From Albula goreensis (Eukaryota > Chordata > Actinopteri > Albuliformes > Albulidae), in the NCBI GenBank assembly GCA_022829145.1, contig CM040746.1, positions 29,021,832 through 29,085,831 on the forward strand: a DNA stretch of 64,000 nucleotides, given 5' to 3'. A program made the position numbers and the translations under genes. The notes under the pieces were generated by a model. The model had not been told where the DNA came from, made no database searches, and saw only the letters and a program-made list of their open reading frames with translations. Of the stretch, positions 18,663 through 32,400 are shown one piece after another; the stretch's first letter is position 1, and each line of letters begins with the position of its first letter.

Positions 18663-21600
18663 ATGAAAAAGGATGGAGAGATTTTGGAGCCAAACTAATA
18701 AAGTAATCTGGATGAGGGGCCATAAGGATAATTGTACTTAATTTGAAATCAGGGAAACAAACTCCTGAGGGCAATACTTATGTGCTTCACTTATGAAAGT
18801 TATCTGTTGACATACAGTTCATTTGAGTGTGGCCTTTTGCTTTACACAGATTACCAATCATGTATTCTACATAACAGATACATATTTCCTTTCTTTATAT
18901 GCTACCTAAAATATAATTCAACCACAATTATATGATAATATATGTTTTCCTCATTGGTTCTGATGTAGGAATCTACACTGAAGAGCCCTATTTATTTTTT
19001 CATGTTTTAATAAACAATTCAAGAATAATTGAGTGAGATAACTATATGATTCTATAACCAAGTCCACATAATTCAGTTACATTCGTATGCTAAAATACAT
19101 TTTGTCTTGTCTTTGTCTGCCGGTGGGTGGAACAAATCGAATGCAAAGATGAGCAGTGATGAAAGTAAAGGACTTTCGCTGGTCCTTAGAGGAAACCGAG
19201 TAAGTTAGTGAGAAATGTAATATTCTGATGTCAATGTCAGTAGAAACTGGGAAACAAAAATGGGACCTGCCCTTGAGACAACTTTGTACATTTATTCGAA
19301 TACCCATTAATTTAACCATGAATAACACTTGTTTTGCCGTCTAAGTCCGCAGTAATGTATTACGGTAACTTGTATCTTCTATGTCACTATTAGTGCATGG
19401 TCTAATGTTATTATCCACACTGTACAATTAACGAATCGTACCACTGTTTTGTTTAAATTTTTGAAATAAATAAAAATAATTAAATAAAAACATTATCAAC
19501 CACATAAATATGTTTGCATAGTTCGTATTTATTTTGCCCAAATCATTCAATGAATATTACTCTGATGGTCTCTCATTTAACGGATTTACAGCATTGTTGA
19601 TCATATTTTCATGTTCAAATTTGTTACCAAAAATGTAGGCCAGGAAAACCCCGCCTCTTTTTTCTTTGTGTTTAGGGGTTGGACTACAGCATGACAGTGG
19701 GCGGTTTCATAGGTGCGTTTTGGGAAGTATCAACATAATGATTGGTGAGAGAGTACGATAGAGTGACTTCAAAATGATCCGAATAATTGCGGTACAGAGA
19801 GCAAGACTTACTGAAGCTGCTGGGTACATGTCAAGCGATAAATGCGAAACGCAAATACGCTATCAGCATTGTTAACAAGGAAATGATTTTTCGCGTCGTC
19901 CAAGGCAGAGCACTTGAAGAGCACTTGAAGAGCAGAGCACTTGAACACAAAGGTATTTACTTACCGCGTTGCAAAGTTACCTAGTTTCATTAAACTTCAA
20001 CACTTTGTTGCGAAGTTCATACAACCTATATGCAACAGAGTAGCAAGTTTTAAACAATTGTGTTGTGATTAGGAGGATACTGTTAACTACTTGACATGTA
20101 CTGATATTATTTGTCAGACAATTGATTACAATTTTTCAGGTAACTGTCCAGAGTATTTTAGCATATATTAGTCTTCTAGCACATTCAAAATACCTGTCTA
20201 ATGCTTTTAATTCACTGATATAAATTTAATCTATAATATTTGCGACCTTAAAATGCGCAGTGCGAGATGCATAACATTCGGCATTGTCAAATTTCATGCG
20301 TAAGGAGCAATCACCAACAATATCGTGTTTGACTGTTTCAAGACTTACTATAACTACCTGAACTACAACCCTACAAAATAATTTAAAACAGCATTGCTCT
20401 AAGCGTTGGGAGTACGGGGGTTGGAAACCCAAATTCAAGAAGACAACAAACCCTCGGAATATAGGCCACGGTGACCTAATTCCTGTGCACACAGCAGTCA
20501 ATGTGGATCATAGCGTGTGCTCCCCGTGTGTTCAAGACTCATAGTCCTAAGGCTTTCTTGATAATACCAGAAATGTAGGAATGTCATTATGTTGTAACAA
20601 GAAAATTAAGATGTAAGCGGTTTTTTATTATTATTCCTAATCATCTTGGTTATAGTTCATATAAAATGCTTAACGTTTGAACAGTAAGAGATAAACATAT
20701 TGTATGCTAATAACACAGACAGTGATAAGATGTTCATATTGATGCATGAACCCAACATAGCTGCTATTCTTGAAGCCTTCAGAGTGCATGTCCTAAGAAA
20801 TTGCATGACCATAAGTTCTGAAGGTGGATAAGTAGTTACACCCTGTTTAAGCATGCATCTTTATTCCAAAGCACAGAGAAATGTAGTGCAAGTGATCCTT
20901 TTTGGTCAGCTCTCTTGGCCTGAGCATGGTGTACAAAGAAGGGCTGGTTGATTATGTCCTGTGATACATATTCTGTTTCCACTTACTGGCAGTGCTCTCT
21001 ATGTAGTTCTGACCTACTTTGCTCCTGACCTCATACCTGAGGGGCTATTTATATCTGTGACAAGGCTATGGGGCAGACAGCATCTCATAGGGATCAAAGT
21101 TGTCTTTTCTCTCATAGCTGAATTCCTTTGTGCACTATTGTGCTCAATCCTTGTTACCTATCAGTGAACAAAACACAAATACTGTCCTTTTTTTTTTAGA
21201 TGCTTTTATATTATTCCACAAGCTGTCCTTCCAGTTAATTGGAACACATTACTAAATCTGAAAAAGATTTATGATATTTAAAGATCAATGATATTTAAAT
21301 AACTGAAAATCCCAGCTGTGCCATACCACAGAGGTCAGCATTTGGCAAAGTAAGAATTGCCCCAGACCTCCCTGGGATGATTGGGTTTTTGTTTTGTTTC
21401 ATCACTCTCTACAAGCCACTCCCAATCAGGTTGGGCACATGTAGTAGCATAAACTAGGTGCATAATGTCTTTGTCATCCTCCAAGGACATAAGCAGTGTG
21501 CAATTAGTGGTGTTGCTGCAGTGTGGAAAGAAATGAGATTGTTGTCATGTGAACTGGAAGAGTCACATGTCTACAGCTCACCTCCTGAAGCCAGCAGGAT

Positions 21601-21730
21601 GGTTTCTGCAGTGACCCTGCTAGCTTGATTGGGGCAGGGGAAAAGGGAAAAATCTGGAAAAAGGTTAAAAAAGATATTTGAATAACAGATTTGATGCCAT
21701 GTTTGCAGCAGGTAGAATCACAGTCCAGCT
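18663..21730. other. MS4A-like 3' UTR and intergenic region
   Basis: AATAAA at 18698-18703, 36 bases after the stop, and another near 19010 are candidate polyadenylation signals for the MS4A-like gene. A direct repeat of about 11 bases (agagcacttga) near 19905-19945 is minor. An untranslated first exon of the next gene may lie here, because its ATG exon follows splice-acceptor-like sequence at about 21706-21722. No other gene was recognised. Confidence 0.35.
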
Positions 21731-23038
21731 ATGGAGGGATGGAGAAGTGTTCTAGAGGAAGGGGCAGAGCAGCTTGAACCCTCAGCTGTGACAATTGAGC
21801 TGAGCAAAGAGGAACCAGCAGTTGAGGAGGGTTGGGATAGATCTGCAGAAATGACTCAGATCATGGTGAAAAAGGAACAGCTGCAGGAGTTGCCGCCAAG
21901 GGTCCCCAAATTCCAGTATGCAGACTTCCCTTCACTGCACCAGTGTATTCAACAGCTGCCAGTACCTCCAATAGACAGTGTCCTGCCAGGCACCCCACAG
22001 AGGAGGGCCCATTCAAGCCAGGGCACCACAGCCTCTGAGGAAAAAGTGCCGAAGTTCAGATACGTGGACTACCCCTTCTTGCATCAATGCATCCAGCAGC
22101 TGTCTGTACCACCCCTGGAGAACTATAGCTTTGGTTTGCCCCGACCAGAGAATAACAGAGTAAGAACTGATTCCAGACCTCCACTCTCACCTGCTGCTGC
22201 CGTGGTGGATGCCTGCAGTGGATACAGTGTGGCATTAGGGAATAAACATGACCCAGCACTTCCTGCCCTCAGTCCCAGTGCCACTCTATCTCTGCACTCA
22301 GTAATCACGGCCTCCACAACAGGTAAACTCCAGCCTGCACTGTGTACAAGCAGCCAGCACAAAGCCCGATCCCTTATCCACTCTGTGATGGGACAGCCTC
22401 CTCTGGAAAAGGCAGGTTCAGCCCGCTTGCTCAAAAGACAGTCGGGTCCCAAATCAAGGTTCACTTGCACAGCCCTCAACAGGAAGACAGTGCCCCAACT
22501 CAGCATATATAAGAGAGGCCTTCCAGTTCGCAGCTTGGATTCAGGTATCAACTCAGTCGAAAAGCAACATAAGGTACAACTTAAAATGAGTAGCTATACA
22601 AATGTGCAGCAGGAGTCGGAAACCACTTTCTAAATTCAACTGTATATTTTGCCAGGAGACATTTTCAGATACAAAGCAGTTACTGATCCACCAGAAGAAT
22701 CATCATAATGATGTAAGTATACTTGTTTCTTTTAAAGATTTAATATATATTGTATTTGTGATTTTTTGTCTCCATTAATTTACTGAAACAGTACAACTTA
22801 AGACATTTGTTTGTTCTTTTTTATTAGATGATTATTCAAATGATGATCCAAAACTTTATTTATGCTTTATTGAATTTATATTCCATCTATTGAGTGACAC
22901 ATACACTAACTATTATCTTCAGTGTTATGTATTGTATCCTATCACAGTTGAGTATCAGTTTAGCTCACTTGTACTGTGTATCCCAATAATACACTCACAA
23001 CAATACACATTTTAATATTGTTTTTCCTGCAGAACTAA
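21731..23038 (+). CDS. Unrecognised protein with two LHQCIQQL repeats and a C2H2 finger
   Basis: An open frame of 300 codons (21731-22633) starts MEGWRSVLEEGAEQLE. It contains two copies of a motif of about 24 residues, VPKFQYADFPSLHQCIQQL and VPKFRYVDYPFLHQCIQQL, separated by about 40 residues, inside a Glu-rich then Ser/Pro-rich chain. Directly after it, in another frame, is a perfect C2H2 finger (CIFCQETFSDTKQLLIHQKNH, 22641-22703). It ends at a strong donor (22713) that can join an exon at 23033 encoding Asn-stop. The finger needs either an intron or a frameshift to connect; the best candidate donor is after 22322 (phase 1) with an acceptor near 22585, but I could not settle it. A zinc-finger regulator is likely. 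Function unknown. Confidence 0.5.
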
Positions 23039-23900
23039 AACTGATGTCAAACTTGAGGACCTCCTCCTGTGCTGACCTCGCAGAATGCTTCTTTGCTATG
23101 AGCACTGCCACAGCATGCCCAGGCTGGTTGCACCATACAGTCATGTGGGCTGAGCTAGCTGCTGCTGTCCACCCAAAGGATAGTAAAGGAAAACCCATGC
23201 AAAGATAAGCCATATCCTCTCTGAGTGGAGATGAGGGGTGGGAACATAGTGAACTTAAGTACCTTCTGTATCCAGCTACTAGTGCCTAATATTGTGGTCT
23301 GATTATCCCCCCAAAAAGATCACCATACATAAATTCCAATGCAAAAACACATCGGACTTGCTGTTCAGTGCAAACAAGTTTTAATACTCAGAAGGCAGCT
23401 AATATTGCAAGTGTTACTAAAAGCTTTCAGAGTCCACCTCCTATTGTGGTTCTATCCATCTGATGTGAAACAATCAGAAAGGAACATTGCTTAATATGAT
23501 GGTTGTGGTGAAACTGTTTTTGTTATATTTGGCCTGTTTGCTGTTACGGTCTTACACAGAAAATTCAGTTTTTCTTGTATATTTATTATTACACCATCAG
23601 TGTGTTTTCAGGCAGACAAATTATACAGCTGCAGTGAAATAAGCAGTTCAGTTTGCTATGTATCCCAAAAATGACACATAAACCATAACTTGTGTGTTTG
23701 TCACTCAAAACAAAAATATCTCCAGACCATGTGTCATTGTTACCAGGTTTCATAAAAAAATTATTTAAGTTTGCAACACTGGCAACAATGACCATCCCAA
23801 CCTTCCACTGCTGTAAACACTGGTCACATTTGGACAAACCCAGTCTTAGAATGAAGATAATTTAACACTTAAATGAGCAGCCCTGACTTCATTCATACCA
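23039..23900. other. Intergenic
   Basis: No gene recognised. The right edge, near 23.9 kb, marks the start of the segment duplicated at 33.06 kb. Confidence 0.4.
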
Positions 23901-24793
23901 GAGCCTACTTTTGGTTTTGGTCTTGTTATTTCATGCTTTTTTTATTCTTTTTTAAAAGCATGATTTTTATAGTGATACTGGTACTTCAGTCCTGATACCT
24001 TTACTTTTAGCTTTTTTTGGTTTAGCTTTTTAAGCAAAGGAATTTCTTGTACTCATTAAAAAGCTATGTTTATTAAAATTGTTGGTTAAAATGGTCACAT
24101 CAATGTCAAATGAATATCATAATCAGAAGAAACATTTCATGGACCAGAGCTGAATTACCTTAGTGTCAAGACAAAGAGTTGTGATTCACTTACTCAAAGC
24201 TAGCCAATATATTTATTGTGAATGTAACACTTCTTTAACTACTTTAAATATAAACACTTAATGTCTGTACATAAAATGTATGTTAAAAATAATTAATCTT
24301 ACTTATCCACACAATTTATCCATGCACTATGCTGTATGTGCACAAAACCTGTACACCCTGAAGGTGTACATCAAACCCATCCAAGATGGTGTACAGTCCA
24401 GTCTTGATTTTCAAAAGTGTCTTTAAAAATCCAGGGGTAAACAAAGGGATTTCAAAATTGTTGATATTCTGAGGTGTTTCCATGCAGCATTTGGTTGGCT
24501 TCACTTGTGTCAGAACAGGCTTTCTTCATATCTGCAGTTCATCTGCCCAATGGCTCTGTAGAACATGTACAATTCTGTTCGTCACACCCATGAATTTACT
24601 GTCAGGGTCCAACCCAAGTATTGAACCAGATTTGTAACCTTATTCTAACATGTTTTGGGCAGACCCAAAACTGAATGGATGTCAACTGAGATCAAATCAA
24701 AAAGACTTACTAACCATAACTGTAGACATGCTGACATCATGCTGGACAGCATTACGTGTTCCTGGAAGACCTTTGTGCAGAAATAAAAACAAG

Positions 24794-26860
24794 CTAAAGA
24801 GCAAGATAACATACCTGAGATGACGATGATGCTTTAATTTCTTCCAAGTCACCATAGCAGCCTTTCTTGTGACGAATCAGACTACCCCAAAGCACTGAGC
24901 GATGACAGCAAGGACATTCCCCTTCCACAGGTAATAGATGAGTGGGTTCAGATGTAAGAAAGTGTTTGGCTAAGCAAATCATGTGACTACTCATCTGGCA
25001 GGAGGGATGAAAACAGGACACGCTGTCAAGAAACTGAAGACAGACAAAAGGCAAATTTTAAATTACAAAGATGGAAGTGGTAAACTGTTCATCACAGTGT
25101 GCAACATCCAGCACATGACTGAAAAAGTAAGGCAAACTAATTCCAGAGATGAATCCCATCCTTTGGAATTTTTTTAAAGATTGTTTTCCCTTTTTCTGTG
25201 CTTTAATCACATCCTAAGTTTCCTTTAGGCACAAGTCCTATAAGCACCATGCTTATAAAATTTTGAAAACACCCATTATGTGCCTTATCCAGCCCACCTG
25301 TATAGTTTCCTGACACAGCACACAAGTCTCCAGCCTCAGTTCATTCAGCTGCTCCTCTCTAGAGGCATCCTGCTGCTGCTTCTTGGCTCGAACACTGCCA
25401 AATGCTACAGGGATGTGCAGAGGAGGATGGAGGCCGGGTTCAAAGTCCAACTGATACTCTTGCTTTAGCCAGCGAGCAGTGAGCGGCAGGCGATTCCATG
25501 GTGCCACCCGCAGCATGTGTGACACCACACGCCAGTGGAACTGCAGGCTGGATTCGCGCCGCGCTCGCCTTGCCACAATAGACAGGCGTCGAGAGGAGTG
25601 GGGGTGCTGCCACGCCCACTCAAACTGCAGGAAGGGCATATTTCAGCAAAGGGAGGGTCAGTACTGGGGCTGTGGCGCATGTAACCTCCAGACAAATGGA
25701 GAGCAAAAAAGACTACATTAAGTGAAAATGAGAAGATATGAGTGTTGTGAACACTTAATGTTTGCCATGCCAATAAGATAGCCTGCTTAAGCAGTTATAA
25801 TTGCGTAAATATGCTAAGACCAGAAAAGCAATTGTAAGATGAGAGTTTGTTTTATCAATCCCCTCTGTCTGTCTCATTATGTTACAAGTGCTTTCTCTTG
25901 ACTTTGCTTATTCTTGTTTGTGAATGGTTACTAAAGAGGTCAGTGTACTGTATATGGAAGTGGCCATACTGTAACTTCAAAGACCCTATGCGTGATTGAG
26001 TATAAGGCTAGTAGGTGTCTGTACAGAAAATCCCCAGGAGTTTAGGTGAGTATACTCCATATAATTTCATATACCCTCAACTGTACCACTGGGTAAACTG
26101 AGGAATGGAAGGGGAAGCTTCTGAGTGATGTGAAATGCTGATTTGGCATATACATTTATACAGGGAGGCTATCAAGCCAGTTGATGCCTGTGTTCTTCTG
26201 AACACAATTGGTTTGGTAGTTTCCTCCTGAAGTGAAGGTCAGTGCCAAACACTAAACCTTTAAGTTTATTTGTGTTGCTATTTCTATGTGTGTACAACTG
26301 CAGCGGATGGAAAAAGAGGCTTGACTCTTGAACATATGACAATACCGAATGGAGCCTTACCCTCAAAGCTGCAATGTCAGATGGGAAGCCATGAATGATT
26401 AGAACCATTTCCCTACATAACAAAAAACACAAAACAACTAAAATAAATTGGTTAACAAATGTTAGTGTGAAAATCTCATTTCTTCATTACAATATTATAG
26501 CTATTTGGTTCAGTTAACACGGTAAGTGTAAAAACGTCAAAAAAAAAAGTGCCTTATTGGCTTGAGAACATTGCAACAATAAGCATTCTTGTTAATGCAC
26601 TAACATGCATTGTGTTACTTAGTCCATGAAACCCCTTAAAAATTCATTATTGCAAATCCCAACATGTCATTCCATTCTATTGCTCACCATGGACCTCTAC
26701 CACTGGTCCTTTTAGCTCCACCTCTCTGTCGACCGGCGTTGTGTTGCCCTATCCGACGTTCTGGGTTCACAGTAAAGCCAATGTAAATACGACCCTTGAA
26801 CTTTGGGTTAGTGCAGTACAACATGTATACACCGAAGAAGTTCTCCACTTCCACAACCAT
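24794..26860 (-). CDS. slx1: SLX1 structure-specific endonuclease subunit
   Basis: Catalytic subunit of the SLX1-SLX4 nuclease, which cuts branched DNA such as Holliday junctions and flaps during repair. Four coding exons on the minus strand: 26860-26688, 26412-26361, 25624-25298 and 25033-24815, with read-through of the last to a stop at 24794 giving about 263 aa (human 275). The GIY-YIG nuclease domain is visible: GVYMLYC, RIYIGFT, Arg36 in RRIGQHN and the catalytic Glu77 in FEWAWQHP. The C-terminal zinc-finger (variant RING) has CVLC, CFHPSC, SSHMICL and CPCC. A donor (GTATGT) follows 24815, so a further small exon near 24450-24515 is possible. BOLA2 lies head to head 931 bp away. Confidence 0.93.
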
Positions 26861-27791
26861 CTCAGAACACTGAAAACCAAGACCAAATTAAAAATAATGA
26901 ATTATAGTACAAAACGAGACGTCAATAGCAACGCCAACTTTCAGGAAAGATATACAAACCGAACAGCAGTATGTTTAATAGACCCTTCTCTTGGACTAGC
27001 TAGCTAAGTTGAAGAAAGAAAGAAAAGCAATGTAATACTGCCATTGCAGATACCACCAGCTATCTACCAAACACTGGAAAGTAAAAATACACATTATAGT
27101 CAACATCATATCAAAGACTCTGCAGCGTACCTTACCTTGTCAGATCTCTTCTTGTAGGACCAAAATGCATGCGAATTTAAGTTTATTAAACTACTTCATC
27201 AACAATAAAACACAGCGTCGTCTAATAGCTATTACCTATTCACAATAAAAACAGACATCGCTGCATGAAAATACGCACAAAACAGAGTAACATTTTTTCA
27301 TAGATAGTTACGATGGAAGAAGTGTTCATGGCAATGTCATTATCGCCGGATAAAATGTCTCCATAAATATCTATACATAGAGCTTGTGGAATATATTCCC
27401 ATGTACATTGTTAAATATTTGTTCATACACAGGATTTAAAGCATGCAAATCCAGTAAAATATGTAAATATTGTACACATTTTTACACTTTTAATATGGGC
27501 AAATAACACGGATACATACTTCAAGGACCCTTCTAAAAAGGTTAATGATGATTGGTCAATCGTATCAACAACGTGGGCCCTTTTTTTCAAGATCCAGCTT
27601 TGTAATTGGTTACTGGTAAACCTGAGGGCTGAACATGGTAAATAGACCCTCCTCAAAGTGAGAAACCGGTGCATGATTTTAACAGAAAGAATAACATAAG
27701 TTACAGCCGGTTTTGGTAATTTGTAATTGAAATCCGTCAAAGAAAATAATTTAACGTGGCTAAAAAAGAGTAAAAACTTTTTTGAACCAGT
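26861..27791. promoter_or_regulatory. Shared divergent promoter region of SLX1 and BOLA2
   Basis: The SLX1 and BOLA2 start codons face away from each other across 931 bp with nothing coding between them. The same head-to-head arrangement exists in human 16p11.2, so a bidirectional promoter is likely. No TATA box stands out. Confidence 0.5.
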
Positions 27792-28372
27792 ATGGAAATA
27801 ACAGTCGATCACATTCGCAATAAACTGACAACGGAAATTGGTGCAGTGCATGTGGTATGTACTCAATCGTATCATGATGTATAGTGAAAGACTGCTGTAT
27901 TGCATTGCCTCGCTAATTATTTCTCATGTCGCGAATTTGATTGCTAATTTCCACGCTTTTGCCACGAATGCCGTTTTACTAAATCTGTCGCTCGAATAGA
28001 GCAGTTAAATTGACTATCACTTTTTGATGAGCATTTTCATAATGTAGCTATGGGTTTACGTACACCTATAATTCTATTGCTATACTAACAGTGATAATGT
28101 GACTTTATTTGTGCTGGTGGTAGGAAGTAGAAGACACGTCTCCCAACAGATGTGCGGCAAGTTTCAAGGTGCTTGTGGTGTCCCCACAGTTTGAAGGCAA
28201 ACCACTGCTGCAAAGACACAGGTATTTGGGTGGGTGCGAGAGACACGGTGTGAGAATGATAGGCACATACAATGGGAGCAGAAAGCAGCACGAATTTGAG
28301 AATCACAAGTTTGTAAGAGTTGTAAATAAGTATGTGATTGGAAAGGGCTTGTCAGTTTCCAAAAATAAGCAC

Positions 28373-28450
<78 letters not shown>

Positions 28451-28957
28451 GAATGGAATGGGCACATGTTTATTGAGTCCATAACAGGGGCTGTTCAGAT
28501 ATATTTTTGAACACATGCTTATTCCCTCTGGATGATTAGATGATATGAATCTAACAAATCAAATATAACAAGAAATGTACAACTTCTACATGTAAGTATT
28601 TACAAACATTATCACACAGTGTGTAAGTCTTATGGCGAATTATGTTAGGAATTAGTGTACTCATGTTTTGTATCTGTGCTTAAATGGTGTTAAAGATTTT
28701 GGTTGCTACTAAATTGGTCTTCACACACGACTGAAAAAGAAGGGGAGTGTGAGAAAACAAGGAGGCCGAATGGGAGCTGGTGGGAACGTTTGGAGAGGAG
28801 GGATGGCTGAAATCACTCGGTGTCTCATTTGTCCCAATGTTTTGGCCCTTGTCTCAGGATGGTGAACACTTGCTTGGCAGAGGAGCTGAAGGAGATTCAC
28901 GCCTTTGAGCAGAAGACGCTTACACCAGAGCAGTGGGAGAAACAGAGAGCACCCTAA
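27792..28957 (+). CDS. bola2: BolA-like protein 2 (iron-sulfur chaperone partner)
   Basis: Cytosolic BolA protein that partners monothiol glutaredoxin 3 in iron-sulfur cluster handling. Three exons, 27792-27854, 28124-28221 and 28858-28957, splice with consensus sites to exactly 86 aa, the length of human BOLA2. Exon 1 reads MEITVDHIRNKLTTEIGAVHV. Exon 2 carries EVEDTSPNRC and FEGKPLLQRHR. Exon 3 carries MVNTCLAEELKEIHAFEQ and KTLTPEQW. Cys31 and His68, the residues linked to cluster binding in the family, are both present. Intron 2 holds a long (GTT)n repeat. A candidate polyadenylation signal AATAAA is at 29187-29192. Exon 3 is duplicated at 34.6 kb. Confidence 0.95.
28375..28449. repeat. 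(TTG)n trinucleotide microsatellite
   Basis: About 25 uninterrupted TTG units in BOLA2 intron 2. A plus-strand frame through it yields a poly-leucine run that is not a protein. Confidence 0.97.
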
Positions 28958-29425
28958 ACTATCATACATAAATGTACATTTACATTAATCCAGTCACAAA
29001 TGTATCATGGAGTTAAGAGAAGATGAGAAGACCAATAGTCTGGAATAACTATTCCTCTCAAAACTCTACAAGTATGAATCCTAAAGCTTGTTCAGTTATG
29101 ATGGGATCTGAGTGGCAATTCAGATGTGCTGATATCGCAGTGGCAGTTATTTTTGACTGTGATTGAAAAGCAAAACAAAAGGCTGCAATAAAAACAAATG
29201 GAAAAAATGTCATTGTTGGTCTTTTATTAAAATGAAATGAGCATAAAATATGAAGCTGAAGTCTAGCCTCAATAATAAAAAAAAGCCCATATGTATATGA
29301 AACCACCTTTGGGACTTCCTTGTTGAGCGATAATAAACACGAACTTTAATTTCACTTTCACATCAGACTCATCGAACACATATGACGGTATATGTTTTGT
29401 GGACCACTGGAGCGTGGTGTTTCGA

Positions 29426-32400
29426 ATGCCTTTACGTATGAGAAAAAGAAAAACTACAAGAAGAGAATGTTCGCAAGGCTGTGTGTTGCTGAAAAAACAG
29501 GTTGGGAAAATAAATACACGAAGCAGAATCAGAACTAGCAGACGACCCCAACAGAGATCACATGTGCCATCACTTGTGAAGCAGATGGGTACGTATAAAT
29601 TAAGATACAAGCTCGAATGATACATAATACGTGCACAGGAAATAATGCTGATGGTTGTCTTCTTTAAAGATGATTACAACTGCGCCTCTTTAGGGATATA
29701 ATCACATATTCTGAAACACAGTGACAGGAAGCAAACTCGTATCATTATCGCACCGATGTTTGATGACGAGAACAACCGACCATCTTTTTATGTTCGTCAT
29801 TATAACAGTCTCATGGAAAACAGAACAAAAAAGAAAACATAAAAGTTGCTGAAGATTAAACTTGTAATTTCTGATATAGTATTAACCACGTGAACTACAA
29901 AAATGAGATGCATGCACACGTGATATATTTTCTACTGGTGCAAACTAAACAAAAGAAGTGCTTGAAAAAAAACACAAACTCAAATCCTTCATCATTTTTC
30001 TGATAAGTTAACTAAAACGAGAGAGTAAAACAGACGCGGTACATTCGTCGTTACAATTGTTTCATTTTCCATTTTGTCAGGGGATTACCTTTTTGCTCGA
30101 CACTTGAATCGTACCCTCCACTGTTATTTGTCATTTTCAAAATCACCACTTGAGGGCAATGGATTATTCTCTTCCATAAACTAAACTGAAAAATGTAGGT
30201 GAGCCTAGCAAGGGTGGGCAGGTAGCGGTTACGTCTCCCATCACGCCTTCCCCGACGGCCCTTCCCTTACCGTATGTACATTGGAAAAGGCAAGAAACTT
30301 GTCTAGCTTCTGTGAATTGATGGATAGAAAACAATTATGTTAGGTCCAGTGCATTTTATGTGATATCAATACATGTTATAGTCAGGCCCAACCAGTCTGA
30401 CAATATTTGTCAATATTTGAAGTATTGATTTATAATGTTTATACCATATAACCATTCATCCTGGTAAAATAGTGGTTAATACAAAAGGTGAATGAGAGCC
30501 TATTCTAGTGTCCCTCAGACATTCCATTGTAGAGAAAGCATAGTTTATGCACTGTTACACTCTACTATGCAGCATGTCAGGGGGCTGGTAAACAGAAGTC
30601 CAAACAGAAAACCAATATCAAGTCTAAAGCTGTATGTCAGAAATGCTCTCCTAAAACCACTTATTAGACAAAAATATATAGTCACCCCTGTAGCTTCTCC
30701 TCTTCCCAGTTGTACAGCTCCCTCTCTTGCAAGTGAGAATGTCATTCAACCAGTTCACTCTTACCTTGTCTCTGTCCCTTAGCTCTCTTTTCTCAGATCT
30801 ATTTTCTCTCTGATCTTTTGCCACATTTCTTTGGGAGAGAATGTAATCACCCATCTCTCCTCTATACCCACTCACATCTCTCCATCCTCCCAGGCAACAG
30901 CATACAGTCAGCCCCCTGTGGACACCAGGCCAACCCGTCTAATGTTATCAGTATAGTGAACACCTCCCTGGAAAAGGTGAGATAGCACTCATTTTGTTTA
31001 TCAGCCTGTGAGGTTCATAAATGTATAGAGAATCCTGTATGATGATACGTCTCTCGAAAATATATAGAGCAGGATACCCTGGCTTCAGTAGTACTGAGAG
31101 TACTTTCCATGTGTTGGTTCCATGCATGTACTAATCCAATAAAAACCTAAAAATGTTTTTGAAGGTGCAATATTACTATCAATCCCTGTCCACTTTCAGC
31201 AGTATGGCAGTTTTAGCTGCCTAATTTGCTGACTGTAAAGTGTATCATAGTAAGTCTGTTCTGTATTGCATAAGTTGTTTTGTCTCTCTGCAAAAATGAA
31301 ATATCATTCATTTGAAACAATGCTTTGGCAGCAGGAGGAACACAGTTTAACATGGTAATACACAAACTGGTCTATGAAAAGTAGTACTTTGTGGTGGAAA
31401 TCTATGAATATTACTTATTGCCAGTGACAGCTCTGTCTTCTGTTTTAGTTGATTCAAACAGGCAGTCGCTTACTTTCCTGTTAATGCATTACTTTTAATT
31501 TGCTTCAGCTTTCCTGTTTGTATAAACCATTGCACCATATACTGAAATAATCTCTCAACACTAAAATAATTTGATAATACTGAACCTGCTTTAATGAATG
31601 GCATTCAGATGTGTGTTCAGTTTTAGGATGTCTGGCTACAGACTCAGATACTCTCAAACATAGAAGACAAAACTTGTCACTGAATATTCTACCCCAAGTC
31701 TTTTCCTCCCGAACAGAACTCCCTGGAATTTAGCTGCCCAGTCTGCAGGAAGGCTTGGGAATGGAGACAGGTGAAGGGACTGATGGAGATTTCCCAGGCG
31801 CAGATGGCTGTCCTGGAGGAAAGAGTCCACCAAATTGTAGAAAGCCATCCTGATGTCTACAAGAAGGTGAGTTAGGCTAACTAGGCTCAGCTGGGAATAA
31901 TGGACTCAGCACAAAAAGAGATTTAACTGCTGATGTCATTAGCGGTAGGTGTGGAAACATTCTGTATGTAGTTTTATTGATTTGCTAAGATCGCTGTTTA
32001 AACAAAAACATTTGTGCATAGGTCATGCTTTTTTGTTATATGTATGTACTTTTAAACTGTGGAACTTACCAGTTCTTCCAGCACTATTTGTGACAATAGT
32101 CTTTACCATTTGATACTGGAGACATAAATGTATTGCATTGTAATTTAGTGCTTCTGTTTCTTGCCTTGACTTGGGAAATCCTAAACATTAGTAATGCTGG
32201 CAGTACTCCAGCACCAGAGGAAGGGCCACCTGGAAATCACATGTATATTGTGCCACATACTATCATTTTGCAATATTGTTAAGAACTGAAAACCCCATGC
32301 CCTGTGTCTGTACCCTCACCTGCACAGTGTCCCTCCTGCTGCTGTGTCCTGAAGCGGCCCCTGGACAGCGCTGGCCAGCCCTGTCTTTCTGTCCAGTGCC

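Noticed and set aside
28169-28510. Open frame with a poly-leucine run
   Set aside because: It begins inside BOLA2 exon 2, reads through the donor into intron 2 and then translates the (TTG)n repeat.
29269-29625. Minus-strand 118-codon frame
   Set aside because: It overlaps the inferred first exon of RBR copy A in antisense, and the copy B counterpart is broken.
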